Source: Bacteroidota bacterium (GTDB lineage Bacteria; Bacteroidota; Bacteroidia; Chitinophagales; Chitinophagaceae). Taken from it: a stretch of DNA of 64,000 bases. The stretch lies in contig JAUZOD010000006.1 in the NCBI GenBank assembly GCA_030706635.1, positions 62,001 to 126,000 on the forward strand, given 5' to 3'. Shown one piece after another: positions 55,506 through 63,783 of the stretch; the stretch's first letter is position 1; each line of letters begins with the position of its first letter. The notes below the pieces were generated by a model. It was not told where the DNA came from, did no database searches, and worked only from the letters and a program-made list of their open reading frames with translations. A program made the translations under genes and the position numbers.

Positions 55506-57779
55506 TTAGCGAATAACATTTATCATTGCGCAACCTCTGATCATGGGAATTTCCAGATAAATGCGGTTTCCTTTGCGTTCAGGAGAAAGAACCCGGGCGT
55601 TTTGAACTCCCGGGTACCAGGCTTCATAAACGCCAGGGGCCCGTCCGTTCAGACTCATTTTGGCTTCATCGACTACCACGCGGATTCGATCGGCCTTTCC
55701 ATAAACAACGGGAATCACGTATCCTTCCGGGGTTTCGAAAATATTTACTTTCGCCAGATTGTTTTCCACAGAGACTACGTGCGGTTTCAGAACCCAGGTG
55801 CGGCCCTGCAGCAATCGGAGCAGGGGGGCATATTCCACATAATAATTGTCAACCGCCGAATCCGGCCGTATCGAGTGATCGTTAGCCGGGTAGGGGCACA
55901 TCGGGAATACACCCATATATAAATATTTCTGAAAAAAATTATCGGCGCCTTCCTTCTTAACTGTAGCCGCCGCGTCCGTCCACCCCAGGGCAGGTCGGCT
56001 TAAACTAAGAAAAGCCGTGAGATTGAGCGGAGCGCCTGCGTAAGTAAATTCGTCGAATATGCCATCGGTATGGTTTAGTATATCTATGCGCTTGTCGTGG
56101 TTATTGACAAAAATATTTTTACCCGCGCGATGCATTAGGGGACCCAGCGTATCCATGAGTTGCTTGAATGAATGGATGAGTGAACGAACCGGTTTACCAT
56201 CGAACCAGGTTTCGTCATCGTCCGCCTGTTCATTAAAAAAACGCAGCCAGTCTAATCTGTCGATGCAAATACCATCGGCATCCGGGATCTCCTGAATATG
56301 ACGAAGCGCCTGGCTGACCAGAAAATTTTTGTAGGAAAGATCCCCGCAATCCATAGCGATCCCATCTTCCCAGGTATAGATCGGCCCTCCCGGTTGCGTT
56401 TTACCCCCTTCATCCACACGCATTTTTGCGGGGACCTTCAAAATGGCGCCCGGCAGCTTCCGGTACAGAAAGCTGTTGCAATCCTTCCACCAGTCCGCCT
56501 CCGGCGTCATTGCCGCAACCGGAGCCGGATATTGCACTTTCGTACCAAACTCGGTGACATTGAAATAATTCAGCACATGGAATCCCGCCTTTTTCATCTT
56601 TGCGGCGTAATCATCCATTTGATCTGCAGATATGGTACTGTCGCCGAAACGTTTCCATCGTTCCCCTTTTCCTATCGGCGGCAGAAACATGCCCATGTAG
56701 GGAAAATCGAAACTGGATTGCCAGTTGGTTTTAAAATCCATTTCCCTTAGCCTGGCATCATCACTTACTGCAAAGGGACCCGCATAAGCTCCCGTTCCGG
56801 CGAGCTGGTATGCCTGTTTGTTTTGCGGCTGGAAATAACGGGGATAGCGGGAAGAAATCCACCCTAACCCTTCCCGCCAGTCGGCAGCCTGGGGTACAAT
56901 ATCCAGGGAAAATTCCAGGTGATGATCTGAGGAGATGCGGTTAAACAATCTGCTAAAAATGACTGAGCCTTTTTGCCGGGTATTCATCACCAGATCAATA
57001 ATATCATCCTCCGGAGAAAGCACAAAGGTTAGGCCGGCGTCTTCTCCCTTTTCCAGGATGGAACACATGGGAATACAAAATAAGTTGCCCTGAAAGGGAC
57101 AGATACCAACTCTGGGCTGCTGATAGGTGAAATAAGGAAGCCCATAATACATTGTGGTGTCTGCAAAAGGAATCGCGTGCAGCGGGTCTATCCATTGATT
57201 ATTTTCCCGTCCCACAAAATCCACCGCATCCGAACCACCAGGAAAGGGCCGAAGGGTTTCAGCGAGCGCTTTTCCAACAGACGACGGACTATACGGAGGA
57301 GCTCCCCAGGCTGCCCAGAATCGTGTTTGAGGAGTCGCAGGATAATCGAATTGTGTATTGATGCGGCTGCTCCAGGGTTTGCCCTGCCCTTCAATTTCCA
57401 GTTCCCAGCGTATACTGCTGGCCGTTGGGATGAATTTTTCCATTACAACGCAGTATCTTTTGTTTGAATCACCGGCGGAATTGCTCATCAGTGTTCTTGA
57501 AAACGTAAGGGATCCGTTCTCGCCTCTGCGCACAACTGTTTTACCTTGCTGAGAACATCCTTCGATGGAAGAAAAGGCAACGAGTTTTTTTTCCATTCCG
57601 GTTTTCCCAAACCGGATGCTGATGATTTTTCCCTCGCCGGATAAGCGGATGGTCACATCTTTTGATGTAACCAGATAATTAACCTGCGCCCCTGCGGGCA
57701 TTGTGAATTGCACAAGGAAACAAAACAGCAGCAGTCCTGACTGCAGATGCCTAAGGTTAAGATAAGCCTGGTTAATCAT
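55506..57779 (-). CDS. Secreted barrel-type hydrolase of unassigned glycosidase family
   Basis: A protein of 757 residues started at the ATG at 57779 (MINQAYLNLRHLQSGLLLFC), which gives a signal peptide ending at PAGAQ; the ATG at 57803 adds eight basic residues. The first 320 residues are beta-rich. Residues about 340-680 read as a (beta/alpha)8 barrel: FHVLNYFNVTEFGTKV, GGPIYTWEDGIAMDCGD, PDADGICIDRLDWLRFF, NIFVNNHDKRIDILNHTD and GIFDEFTYAG. Asp in CIDRLDW and Glu/Asp in FDEFT are at strand ends and could be catalytic. I cannot assign a family. A small beta-domain closes the protein. It is divergent from the TlpA-like gene, within the fucosidase/sialidase region. Confidence 0.65.
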   Translation of the reverse strand: MINQAYLNLRHLQSGLLLFCFLVQFTMPAGAQVNYLVTSKDVTIRLSGEGKIISIRFGKTGMEKKLVAFSSIEGCSQQGKTVVRRGENGSLTFSRTLMSNSAGDSNKRYCVVMEKFIPTASSIRWELEIEGQGKPWSSRINTQFDYPATPQTRFWAAWGAPPYSPSSVGKALAETLRPFPGGSDAVDFVGRENNQWIDPLHAIPFADTTMYYGLPYFTYQQPRVGICPFQGNLFCIPMCSILEKGEDAGLTFVLSPEDDIIDLVMNTRQKGSVIFSRLFNRISSDHHLEFSLDIVPQAADWREGLGWISSRYPRYFQPQNKQAYQLAGTGAYAGPFAVSDDARLREMDFKTNWQSSFDFPYMGMFLPPIGKGERWKRFGDSTISADQMDDYAAKMKKAGFHVLNYFNVTEFGTKVQYPAPVAAMTPEADWWKDCNSFLYRKLPGAILKVPAKMRVDEGGKTQPGGPIYTWEDGIAMDCGDLSYKNFLVSQALRHIQEIPDADGICIDRLDWLRFFNEQADDDETWFDGKPVRSLIHSFKQLMDTLGPLMHRAGKNIFVNNHDKRIDILNHTDGIFDEFTYAGAPLNLTAFLSLSRPALGWTDAAATVKKEGADNFFQKYLYMGVFPMCPYPANDHSIRPDSAVDNYYVEYAPLLRLLQGRTWVLKPHVVSVENNLAKVNIFETPEGYVIPVVYGKADRIRVVVDEAKMSLNGRAPGVYEAWYPGVQNARVLSPERKGNRIYLEIPMIRGCAMINVIR

Positions 57780-57844
57780 GTGGCGGTTTTTGTGTGATCT
57801 CATTTTTGGTTAACTTTAAAGGGGGTTTATTTAAAATCAGAACC

Positions 57845-58852
57845 TTGAGAAAAATCTCCTTTTTATTCCTGACGTCCATTCTTTCTCACGCGGTAACGCT
57901 CGGTCAGGTAAAGAACAGAGGGTTCGAAATTACCGGAATAATCTCCGGCTATGCCGACAGAACGGTTATTTATTTGGACAACCTGTCCGGTTCGCTGAAT
58001 GTTCATATGGATTCGACATTGATCATTCGCAACGGATTTCGGTTTGCCGGCTCTATCAGTGAAGATGCCATGCACGTGATGCTGAAAATAGCCAGTGCAA
58101 ATGATTATAAATTTTTCTGGCTCGAGAATGCACCCATAACATTAAAGGCGGCAAAAGGAAATTTAAGTGAAGCGGTTATTACGGGTTCCAAAACACAGGA
58201 CGAGGATAACCAGCTGGATGCTGCGATAAAAGCAACCGGAAGGGAAATGGAGCAGGATACCCTGTTTATCCGCACACATCCCAACTCGGTGATCAGCGCC
58301 TCTATCTTAAGTATATATTGTTCTGCCTGGGGAAAAAAGCTTACAACAGATCTGTATATGGATCTTTCAGAGAAAAACCGGTATTCGGCCTATGGTCTGA
58401 AAATACTGGAGTATATAAGGCTCAACAGAAACCTGAAAACAGGTGACAAGTATGCAGATTTCGAGCAGCCGGATGCTGAAGGGAAAATGACACGGCTTTC
58501 CGGCATACATGCCAAAGCAATTCTTCTTGAATTTTGGGGTTCATGGTCCGGGCCCAGCCGGGAGGCGAATCGGGAATTGGTTAAGATTTATAGTGAGTTT
58601 AAAGACCGGGGGTTTGAAATATTTGGCGTGGCGGCGGACGATCATATGGAAGACTGGCTTAAAGCCATACATCGGGATAGCCTGACCTGGAAAAATGTAA
58701 CTGACCTCCGGGGAGACAGAAACAGGGCGGTGCTTATTTACGGGGTTTCCCATTTCCCGGCGAATTTCCTGATTGACCGCTCGGGTATTATTGTCGCGAT
58801 GGATTTGGGCGCAGAGGCATTAAGGGGTAAGCTGGAGGAAATGCTGAAATGA
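57845..58852 (+). CDS. TlpA-like thioredoxin-fold protein with both active-site Cys replaced by Ser
   Basis: A 335-residue envelope protein. The TTG at 57845 (LRKISFLFLTSILSHAVTLG) is chosen because it starts a signal peptide; the in-frame GTG at 57794 overlaps the leader of the divergent gene. Residues about 25-120 form a DUF4369-like beta-domain (FEITGIISGYADRTVIYLDN). The C-terminal 135 residues have the AhpC/TlpA fold (GDKYADFEQPDAEGK, AILLEFWGSWSGPSREANRE, VSHFPANFLIDRSG with cis-Pro). The WCxxC site is changed to W-S-G-P-S, with Ser235 and Ser238. Each Ser codon (TCC, AGC) is one base from TGC. It cannot do thiol-disulfide exchange at this site. The frame is otherwise intact, so a binding role is possible. 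Confidence 0.85.
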   Translation: MRKISFLFLTSILSHAVTLGQVKNRGFEITGIISGYADRTVIYLDNLSGSLNVHMDSTLIIRNGFRFAGSISEDAMHVMLKIASANDYKFFWLENAPITLKAAKGNLSEAVITGSKTQDEDNQLDAAIKATGREMEQDTLFIRTHPNSVISASILSIYCSAWGKKLTTDLYMDLSEKNRYSAYGLKILEYIRLNRNLKTGDKYADFEQPDAEGKMTRLSGIHAKAILLEFWGSWSGPSREANRELVKIYSEFKDRGFEIFGVAADDHMEDWLKAIHRDSLTWKNVTDLRGDRNRAVLIYGVSHFPANFLIDRSGIIVAMDLGAEALRGKLEEMLK

Positions 58853-58982
58853 AAAAGCGATCATTATGCAAACAGCCGCGAGAAATGATTCCCGGGATGG
58901 CTCCGCATTCCATTCCTAAATTCCTCCGGCGTTCCGTTTTCAGGAATATTCATCAGTTCATTGTGGGAAACAAAGGTTTTAA

Positions 58983-59144
58983 GGCCTGTCGTGGAATAAT
59001 AAATACCTGGTGGATGCGGGCGATGCTGCGTATTCCGATATCGTGCTTATCAGCGGGAATAAAATTGCGATATTGTATGAAAAAGAGAGCAATTGCTACA
59101 TTATTTATACCACGGTTCCCTTAAAGGAAATCATAAATAACTGA
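58983..59144 (+). pseudogene. GH33 sialidase C-terminal remnant
   Basis: Frame starting at the GGC at 58983 reads GLSWNNKYLVDAGDAAYSDI and then VLISGNKIAILYEKESNCYI before a stop at 59142. It parallels the end of the intact sialidase at 60339-61466 (AYSDIAKISGHKIGVLYEKD), including the half Asp-box GLSW and the Asp-Ile strand. There is no start codon and nothing sialidase-like upstream to 58853. So a second sialidase gene stood just before the epimerase and has been lost except for its last 53 codons. The 91-codon frame that overlaps this region in another register is not a gene. Confidence 0.75.
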
Positions 59145-59154
59145 ACTGGCTAAA

Positions 59155-60342
59155 ATGTATAGCAGGGAATCACTTCTGGATTTAAAAGATTTTTATGAAA
59201 ATCAATTGCTGAACGATACCGTTCCTTTTTGGTTTCCCCGTTCTTTTGATAAGGATTTCGGCGGATTCCTGCTCATGCGGGATGTCGAAGGAAGCCTGAT
59301 AGATGATGATAAAGCAGTATGGATACAGGCAAGGGCAACCTGGTTGCTGGCTACCTTGTACAATACAATGGAAAAGAAACAGGAATGGCTGGATGGCGCC
59401 AGGCTCGGGTATGAATTCCTGATGAAACATTGTTTTGATGCAGATGGCCGGATGTTTTTTCATGTAACCCGGGAGGGACGACCGATCCGTAAAAGACGCT
59501 ATTTTTTTTCTGAAACTTTTGCGGTAATAGCAATGGCTGCCTATGCCAGGGCAAGCGGAGATACAGAAGCGGCGCGGGTAGCCAGAGTCCTGTTTGGAAA
59601 ATGTATTGAATATGCGGAGGTTCCAGGCCTCCTTCCCTCGAAATTCAGCGATACGAGACCCGCGCGGGGGATCGGGATTCCGATGATCATGATCAATACG
59701 GCGCAGCAATTACGCGAAACCATCGGCGACGATCGTTGCGATGAGCGGATTTCCGGCTGGATAAAGGATATAGAAAAATATTTTGTGAAAGAAGATATCC
59801 GCTGTGTCATGGAGCAGGTTGCGACTGACGGGACTATTATTGATCATATTGACGGAAGAACGCTCAATCCCGGTCACGCTATTGAAGGCGCCTGGTTTAT
59901 TCTGCACGAAGCGCGGCGCCGGAATAATGATCCGCATTTGATCGCGCTGGGTTGTAAAATGCTTGATTATATGTGGGAACGCGGATGGGATAAAGAATAT
60001 GGCGGTATTCTTTATTTCCGGGATGTATTTAACAAGCCGGTCCAGGAATACTGGCAGGATATGAAATTTTGGTGGCCGCATAACGAAGCCATTATTGCAA
60101 CCCTGCTGGCTTATCTGATCACAGGAAATGAAAAATATGCCTCATGGCATAAGCTCGTAAATGATTATGCTTACAGCCACTTTCATGATAAAATACATGG
60201 AGAATGGTTTGGTTATTTACACCGGGACGGGAAACCGGCCCAAACAGCGAAAGGGAATTTGTTTAAAGGCCCTTTTCATCTGCCAAGACAGGAATGGTAC
60301 TGCGCACAAATTTTGAACGATCACCTCAACAAGGCTGAATGA
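59155..60342 (+). CDS. N-acylglucosamine 2-epimerase (AGE) family protein
   Basis: A 395-residue cytoplasmic protein with an (alpha/alpha)6 barrel. Family motifs include VPFWFPRSFDKDFGGFLLM, AVWIQARATWLLATLYN, FHVTREGRPIRKRRYFFSE, PGHAIEGAWFILHEARR and MKFWWPHNEAIIATLLAYLI; the last two carry the paired catalytic His residues. AGE enzymes interconvert N-acetylmannosamine and N-acetylglucosamine; relatives epimerise cellobiose or mannobiose. The overall form fits the AGE/RnBP branch. The stop overlaps the start of the sialidase gene (ATGA at 60339), so they are translationally coupled. That supports a role after sialic acid release, although no nanA or nanT gene is present in this window. Confidence 0.9.
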   Translation: MYSRESLLDLKDFYENQLLNDTVPFWFPRSFDKDFGGFLLMRDVEGSLIDDDKAVWIQARATWLLATLYNTMEKKQEWLDGARLGYEFLMKHCFDADGRMFFHVTREGRPIRKRRYFFSETFAVIAMAAYARASGDTEAARVARVLFGKCIEYAEVPGLLPSKFSDTRPARGIGIPMIMINTAQQLRETIGDDRCDERISGWIKDIEKYFVKEDIRCVMEQVATDGTIIDHIDGRTLNPGHAIEGAWFILHEARRRNNDPHLIALGCKMLDYMWERGWDKEYGGILYFRDVFNKPVQEYWQDMKFWWPHNEAIIATLLAYLITGNEKYASWHKLVNDYAYSHFHDKIHGEWFGYLHRDGKPAQTAKGNLFKGPFHLPRQEWYCAQILNDHLNKAE

Positions 60343-61466
60343 AAAAAGTTACACTGACGATACTGATCGCTGTTTCATTTTCCATGATGATTCAGGCCCA
60401 GCAGCGTGAAATTCCTGTTTTTATTTCCGGTCAGGGCGGATATCAGAATTACCGCATCCCGGCCCTGATTGTGCTGCCGGATGGAGACATGCTGGCTTTC
60501 TGTGAAGGCCGGGTGGCTGGTTCCGATGATTTCGGAAATATTGATATCGTGATGAAACGGAGCAGGGATCAGGGGCATACCTGGAGCGGGATGCAGGTGG
60601 TTGCAGATGCAGGAAGCTTACAGGCTGGCAATCCGGCGCCTGTTGTGGATCTTACGGATCCGGCTTATCCGCATGGCAGGATCTTTTTGTTTTATAATAC
60701 GGGGAATAATCACGAATCGGAAGTGCGTAAAGGAAATGGCCGGCGGGAAGTATTTTATAAAACATCCGTTGATAACGGCGTCAGCTGGAGTGAGCCGGTG
60801 AATATTACGACAGCGGTTCATCCGCCTGACTGGCGGAGCTACGCCAATACACCAGGACATGCGATGCAATTTGCCCGCGGAAAATATAAAGGAAGGATCT
60901 TTGTGGCTGCCAATCATTCTTCAGGAGATCCCCAAAAGCATTTTGCCGACTACCGGGCGCATGGTTATTACACAGATGACCATGGCCTGCATTTTCATTT
61001 GAGCGCCGATGTGGAGATGCCCGGCGGCAATGAAAATACGGCGGCTGAACTGAGCGATGACCGGTTGATGCTTAATTTCCGTAACCAGACAGGAGATACA
61101 CGCAGTCGCGCCGTGGCCATCAGCAGCAATGGCGGCGCCAGCTGGGATACCGTATATTCTGATCCCCGGCTCCCCGATCCGGTTTGCCAGGGGAGCATCC
61201 TGACCATCGGCGAAAGAAAGGGCAAAAATATTATTGCCTTTTGTAACGATGCCGATACCAGACAAAGAGATAATCTAACCCTACGCATCAGTTTTGATGA
61301 TGGCAGGACCTGGGACAAACATTTTGTTCTCGGTAAATCTCCCGAAAATTACCGCGGCGATTTTACGGCTTATTCCGATATCGCGAAAATTTCAGGACAT
61401 AAGATTGGTGTGCTTTATGAAAAAGATAATTATTCAAAGATTGTATTTACAACCGTTGATTGGTAA
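60339..61466 (+). CDS. GH33 exo-alpha-sialidase
   Basis: A 375-residue secreted sialidase with a signal peptide ending at MIQAQ. It has the N-terminal Arg motif NYRIPALIVLPDGDMLAFCE (R of the RIP motif binds the carboxylate), followed by Asp-boxes SRDQGHTW, SVDNGVSW, SSNGGASW and SFDDGRTW spaced along the six-bladed propeller. DPVCQGSI and NYRGDFTAYSDI near the end carry the conserved acid and Tyr region. It releases terminal sialic acid from glycoconjugates. It overlaps the AGE gene by 4 bases, so the two are expressed together. The length is short but complete for a single-domain secreted sialidase. Confidence 0.93.
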   Translation: MKKVTLTILIAVSFSMMIQAQQREIPVFISGQGGYQNYRIPALIVLPDGDMLAFCEGRVAGSDDFGNIDIVMKRSRDQGHTWSGMQVVADAGSLQAGNPAPVVDLTDPAYPHGRIFLFYNTGNNHESEVRKGNGRREVFYKTSVDNGVSWSEPVNITTAVHPPDWRSYANTPGHAMQFARGKYKGRIFVAANHSSGDPQKHFADYRAHGYYTDDHGLHFHLSADVEMPGGNENTAAELSDDRLMLNFRNQTGDTRSRAVAISSNGGASWDTVYSDPRLPDPVCQGSILTIGERKGKNIIAFCNDADTRQRDNLTLRISFDDGRTWDKHFVLGKSPENYRGDFTAYSDIAKISGHKIGVLYEKDNYSKIVFTTVDW

Positions 61467-61490
61467 AATCGCCGCAGCATCCAGGACCTG

Positions 61491-62840
61491 CTATTGCAAA
61501 ATCAGTTCTATTACAGGGATATCAAACCCAGGCTTTTTCTCCGGCATTTCTAAAACTACGTCCTCATCGCCGCCGGCGTCTGGTTTGATCTTAAGCTCTG
61601 AATCATCATGCAGGAATTGAGCGTATTTCACTTTACCCTTGTAACCAGGCAGGGTAAATGAGCCTGAAGGATATTCATACAAATGCACATACAATCGTTT
61701 GGTAACGGGGTTATACGTAAGTTTTGTATTGGCGGGAACTTTAAACTCCGCAGGCGCATAGGTGCAGCCGTAGATGGACTTGCTGTTGGAATGCATCCAG
61801 TGACTGAGACTGTCCAGCGCGCTGGATGCCCGGTAGTCGAACTCGCCACGCGCAGTAGGACCTACATTCAACAGCAGGTTCCCGCCATTGCTGACGGAAG
61901 TGATTAATAAATCCAGCAGCTGGCGATGTGTTTTCCAGGTATTTTCATCGCGGTCATAACCCCAGGACCCGGAAAATGTCTGACAGGTTTCCCAGACTTT
62001 CCCCCTGTATTTTTCCAGCTCTTCGGTGCTGACCTGTTCCGGTGTTTCAAAATCAACACCATCTTCATAGTCATTTAGATCCAGTCGGTTGTCCACGATA
62101 ATGCCGGGCTGCAATTTTCTAATTTGTTTCATCAGGGCAACAGAACCCCAGTCTTCCCTGCCTTTGCCGTATTTGCCAGGAAAAGAAAAATCCAGCCATA
62201 GAATATCTATTTTCCCGTATTTGGTAAGCAGTTCCGTTACCTGGTTGTAGAGATATTTGCGGTATTTAGCCATATCCCTTCCCTTATTCAGCCGGGCATA
62301 AGCCGTGTCGCTGTTTTTCAGAGGTCGTTGCGGATGATTCTCATCAATGGTATAGTCCGGATGGTGCCAGTCTAAAAGAGAATAATAAAAGCCGACCTTG
62401 ATCCCTTCTGCACGGAAGGCCTCCACAAATTCTTTCACCAGGTCTCTTTTCGCCGGCGTGTTGGTCACTTTGTAATCAGTGTACTTGCTGTCGAACATAT
62501 TGAATCCTTCATGGTGTTTGGAAGTGAGCACCGCATACCGCATGCCGGCAGCTTTCGCTTTTTTTGCCCAGGCTTTTGCGTCAAACAGATCCGGGTTGAA
62601 TATTTTGAAATACTTTTCATATTCTTCATTGGTCATGCGTTCATGATTCTTTACCCACTCGTGTCTGGCCGGCAACGCATATAATCCCCAGTGAATAAAC
62701 ATGCCAAAACGGTCATTTGTCCACCATTCCATTCTTTGTTTTTTCTGGGCAGCGGTCTCGTTACCAAGTCTTTTTTGTGCGTCAACAAAGGAAATCACGA
62801 ATAACAGGGGAAGAAAGAGAAGGCAGATTTTTTTTAGCAT
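61491..62840 (-). CDS. GH29 alpha-L-fucosidase
   Basis: A 449-residue secreted fucosidase with a signal peptide ending near SFVDAQ. The barrel has RFGMFIHWGLYALPARHEW, RYAVLTSKHHEGFNMFDS, KVGFYYSLLDWHHPDY, IDILWLDFSFPGKYGKG (nucleophile Asp in LWLD), and GGNLLLNVGPTARGEFD at the end of the barrel. A beta-domain of about 90 residues follows (TYNPVTKRLYVHLYEYPSG). It is most like subfamily A, with the full HWG and HHEGF motifs. It is convergent with the sialidase gene and separated by 24 bases. Together with GH33 it could strip terminal fucose and sialic acid from host-type or algal glycans. Confidence 0.94.
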   Translation of the reverse strand: MLKKICLLFLPLLFVISFVDAQKRLGNETAAQKKQRMEWWTNDRFGMFIHWGLYALPARHEWVKNHERMTNEEYEKYFKIFNPDLFDAKAWAKKAKAAGMRYAVLTSKHHEGFNMFDSKYTDYKVTNTPAKRDLVKEFVEAFRAEGIKVGFYYSLLDWHHPDYTIDENHPQRPLKNSDTAYARLNKGRDMAKYRKYLYNQVTELLTKYGKIDILWLDFSFPGKYGKGREDWGSVALMKQIRKLQPGIIVDNRLDLNDYEDGVDFETPEQVSTEELEKYRGKVWETCQTFSGSWGYDRDENTWKTHRQLLDLLITSVSNGGNLLLNVGPTARGEFDYRASSALDSLSHWMHSNSKSIYGCTYAPAEFKVPANTKLTYNPVTKRLYVHLYEYPSGSFTLPGYKGKVKYAQFLHDDSELKIKPDAGGDEDVVLEMPEKKPGFDIPVIELILQ

Positions 62841-63321
62841 GATACACTCATTTGATTTTTAAATTCCGGTTTTGGATTTGAGAAACCGGGAATTAAGATA
62901 AGGCAATTAAATTAAAAACAAGGAATCCGGGCTGATCATACAGGATATCCGGGATACTAAAATACCGGGGTAAACTCACAGGAAAGAGGTGAACAGGGCT
63001 AAAAACAGGTTGCGAACCGTCCCGTAAATTCGACAAAAGAGAGACCAGGATTGTCGGGTATTCATGGCAAATCCGGGCTTCCCGACCGGGTATTGCAACC
63101 GGGTATCTGATCCGGAGCCGCACCTGGCGTGGTTTTTGGCCTTGTTAACCGTTTAACGGCAGGAGCCCGGAGGGAAGTAAGATCATGTCCGGTTTATGGG
63201 CCCAAATGCAGGAAAAACCCGGCTGAAAAAGCAAATTAATTCTGATAAATTTCACCAAGTCCTTTATATTAGCATAACGTACAAACCCAGTTTACTTTAC
63301 TAACTTTTAAATTCAAAAAAA
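62841..63321. other. Intergenic stretch of about 480 bases rich in CCGGG words
   Basis: No gene is seen. The words CCGGG, ATCCGG and ACCGGG recur about ten times between 62870 and 63120, in both orientations, for example around 62885, 62928, 62949, 62966 and 63080-63100. The last 100 bases before the SWIB gene are AT-rich and probably hold its promoter, but I cannot pick one with confidence. Confidence 0.5.
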
Positions 63322-63702
63322 ATGGCAAAAACAGTAAAAAAAGCAGCTAAAAAAGCTGCAAAAAAAGCACCTAAAAAGGCAGCAAAAAAAGCGCCCGCTA
63401 AAAAAGCGGCTAAAAAGGCAGCTAAAAAAGCACCCGCAAAGAAATCAGCCCGGAAACCCAATGCCGGATTTATGGTTGCTCTTACAGCAAGCCCGGCCCT
63501 CGCTGAAGTTGTGGGGTCCAAGCCGCTGCCCAGAACAGAGATCATCAAGAAAATATGGGACTACATCAAAGCAAACAAATTACAGGATAGCAAGAATAAA
63601 AGAATGATCAATGCGGATGCAAAGCTGAAAACGCTTTTTGCAGGAAAGGAACAAATATCCATGTTTGATCTTGCCGGTGTGGTGAGCAAGAATGTAAAAT
63701 AA
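63322..63702 (+). CDS. Lys/Ala-rich histone-H1-like tail fused to a SWIB/MDM2 domain
   Basis: A 126-residue basic protein. Residues 1-46 are almost only Lys, Ala and Pro in repeats of AKKAPAKK/KKAAKKA type, like the C-terminal tail of histone H1 and other bacterial DNA-binding proteins. Residues about 50-126 form a SWIB domain (LAEVVGSKPLPRTEIIKKIW, then DYIKANKLQDSKNKRMINAD, ending FAGKEQISMFDLAGVVSKNV). SWIB proteins are known from chromatin remodelling complexes and from Chlamydia and Bacteroidota. The likely role is binding DNA or nucleoid proteins. It has its own perfect terminator 28 bases after the stop. Confidence 0.92.
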   Translation: MAKTVKKAAKKAAKKAPKKAAKKAPAKKAAKKAAKKAPAKKSARKPNAGFMVALTASPALAEVVGSKPLPRTEIIKKIWDYIKANKLQDSKNKRMINADAKLKTLFAGKEQISMFDLAGVVSKNVK

Positions 63703-63730
63703 TTCCGGTCGTCGGGAAAAACACAACAAA

Positions 63731-63772
63731 AATAAAATGGCATGCAGCTTCCTGCATGCCATTTTATTTTTT
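63731..63772. terminator. Bidirectional intrinsic terminator
   Basis: A perfect 17-bp inverted repeat (arms 63731-63747 and 63752-63768, core GGCATGCAG/CTGCATGCC) with a CTTC loop. The flanks are A-rich on one side and T-rich on the other, so it ends both the SWIB gene and the convergent oxidoreductase gene. Confidence 0.9.
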
Positions 63773-63783
63773 CGCTGAAAAAA

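Noticed and set aside
58849-59124. Frame of 91 codons after the TlpA-like gene
   Set aside because: Its translation is not protein-like, and another frame of the same DNA carries a recognisable sialidase C-terminus.
62893-63123. Minus-strand frame of 76 codons in the intergenic stretch
   Set aside because: Composition reflects repeated CCGGG words; no signal, motif or coding bias.
63300-63548. Ala/Phe-rich minus-strand frame opposite the SWIB gene
   Set aside because: It is only the reverse reading of the Lys/Ala repeats and overlaps the probable promoter.
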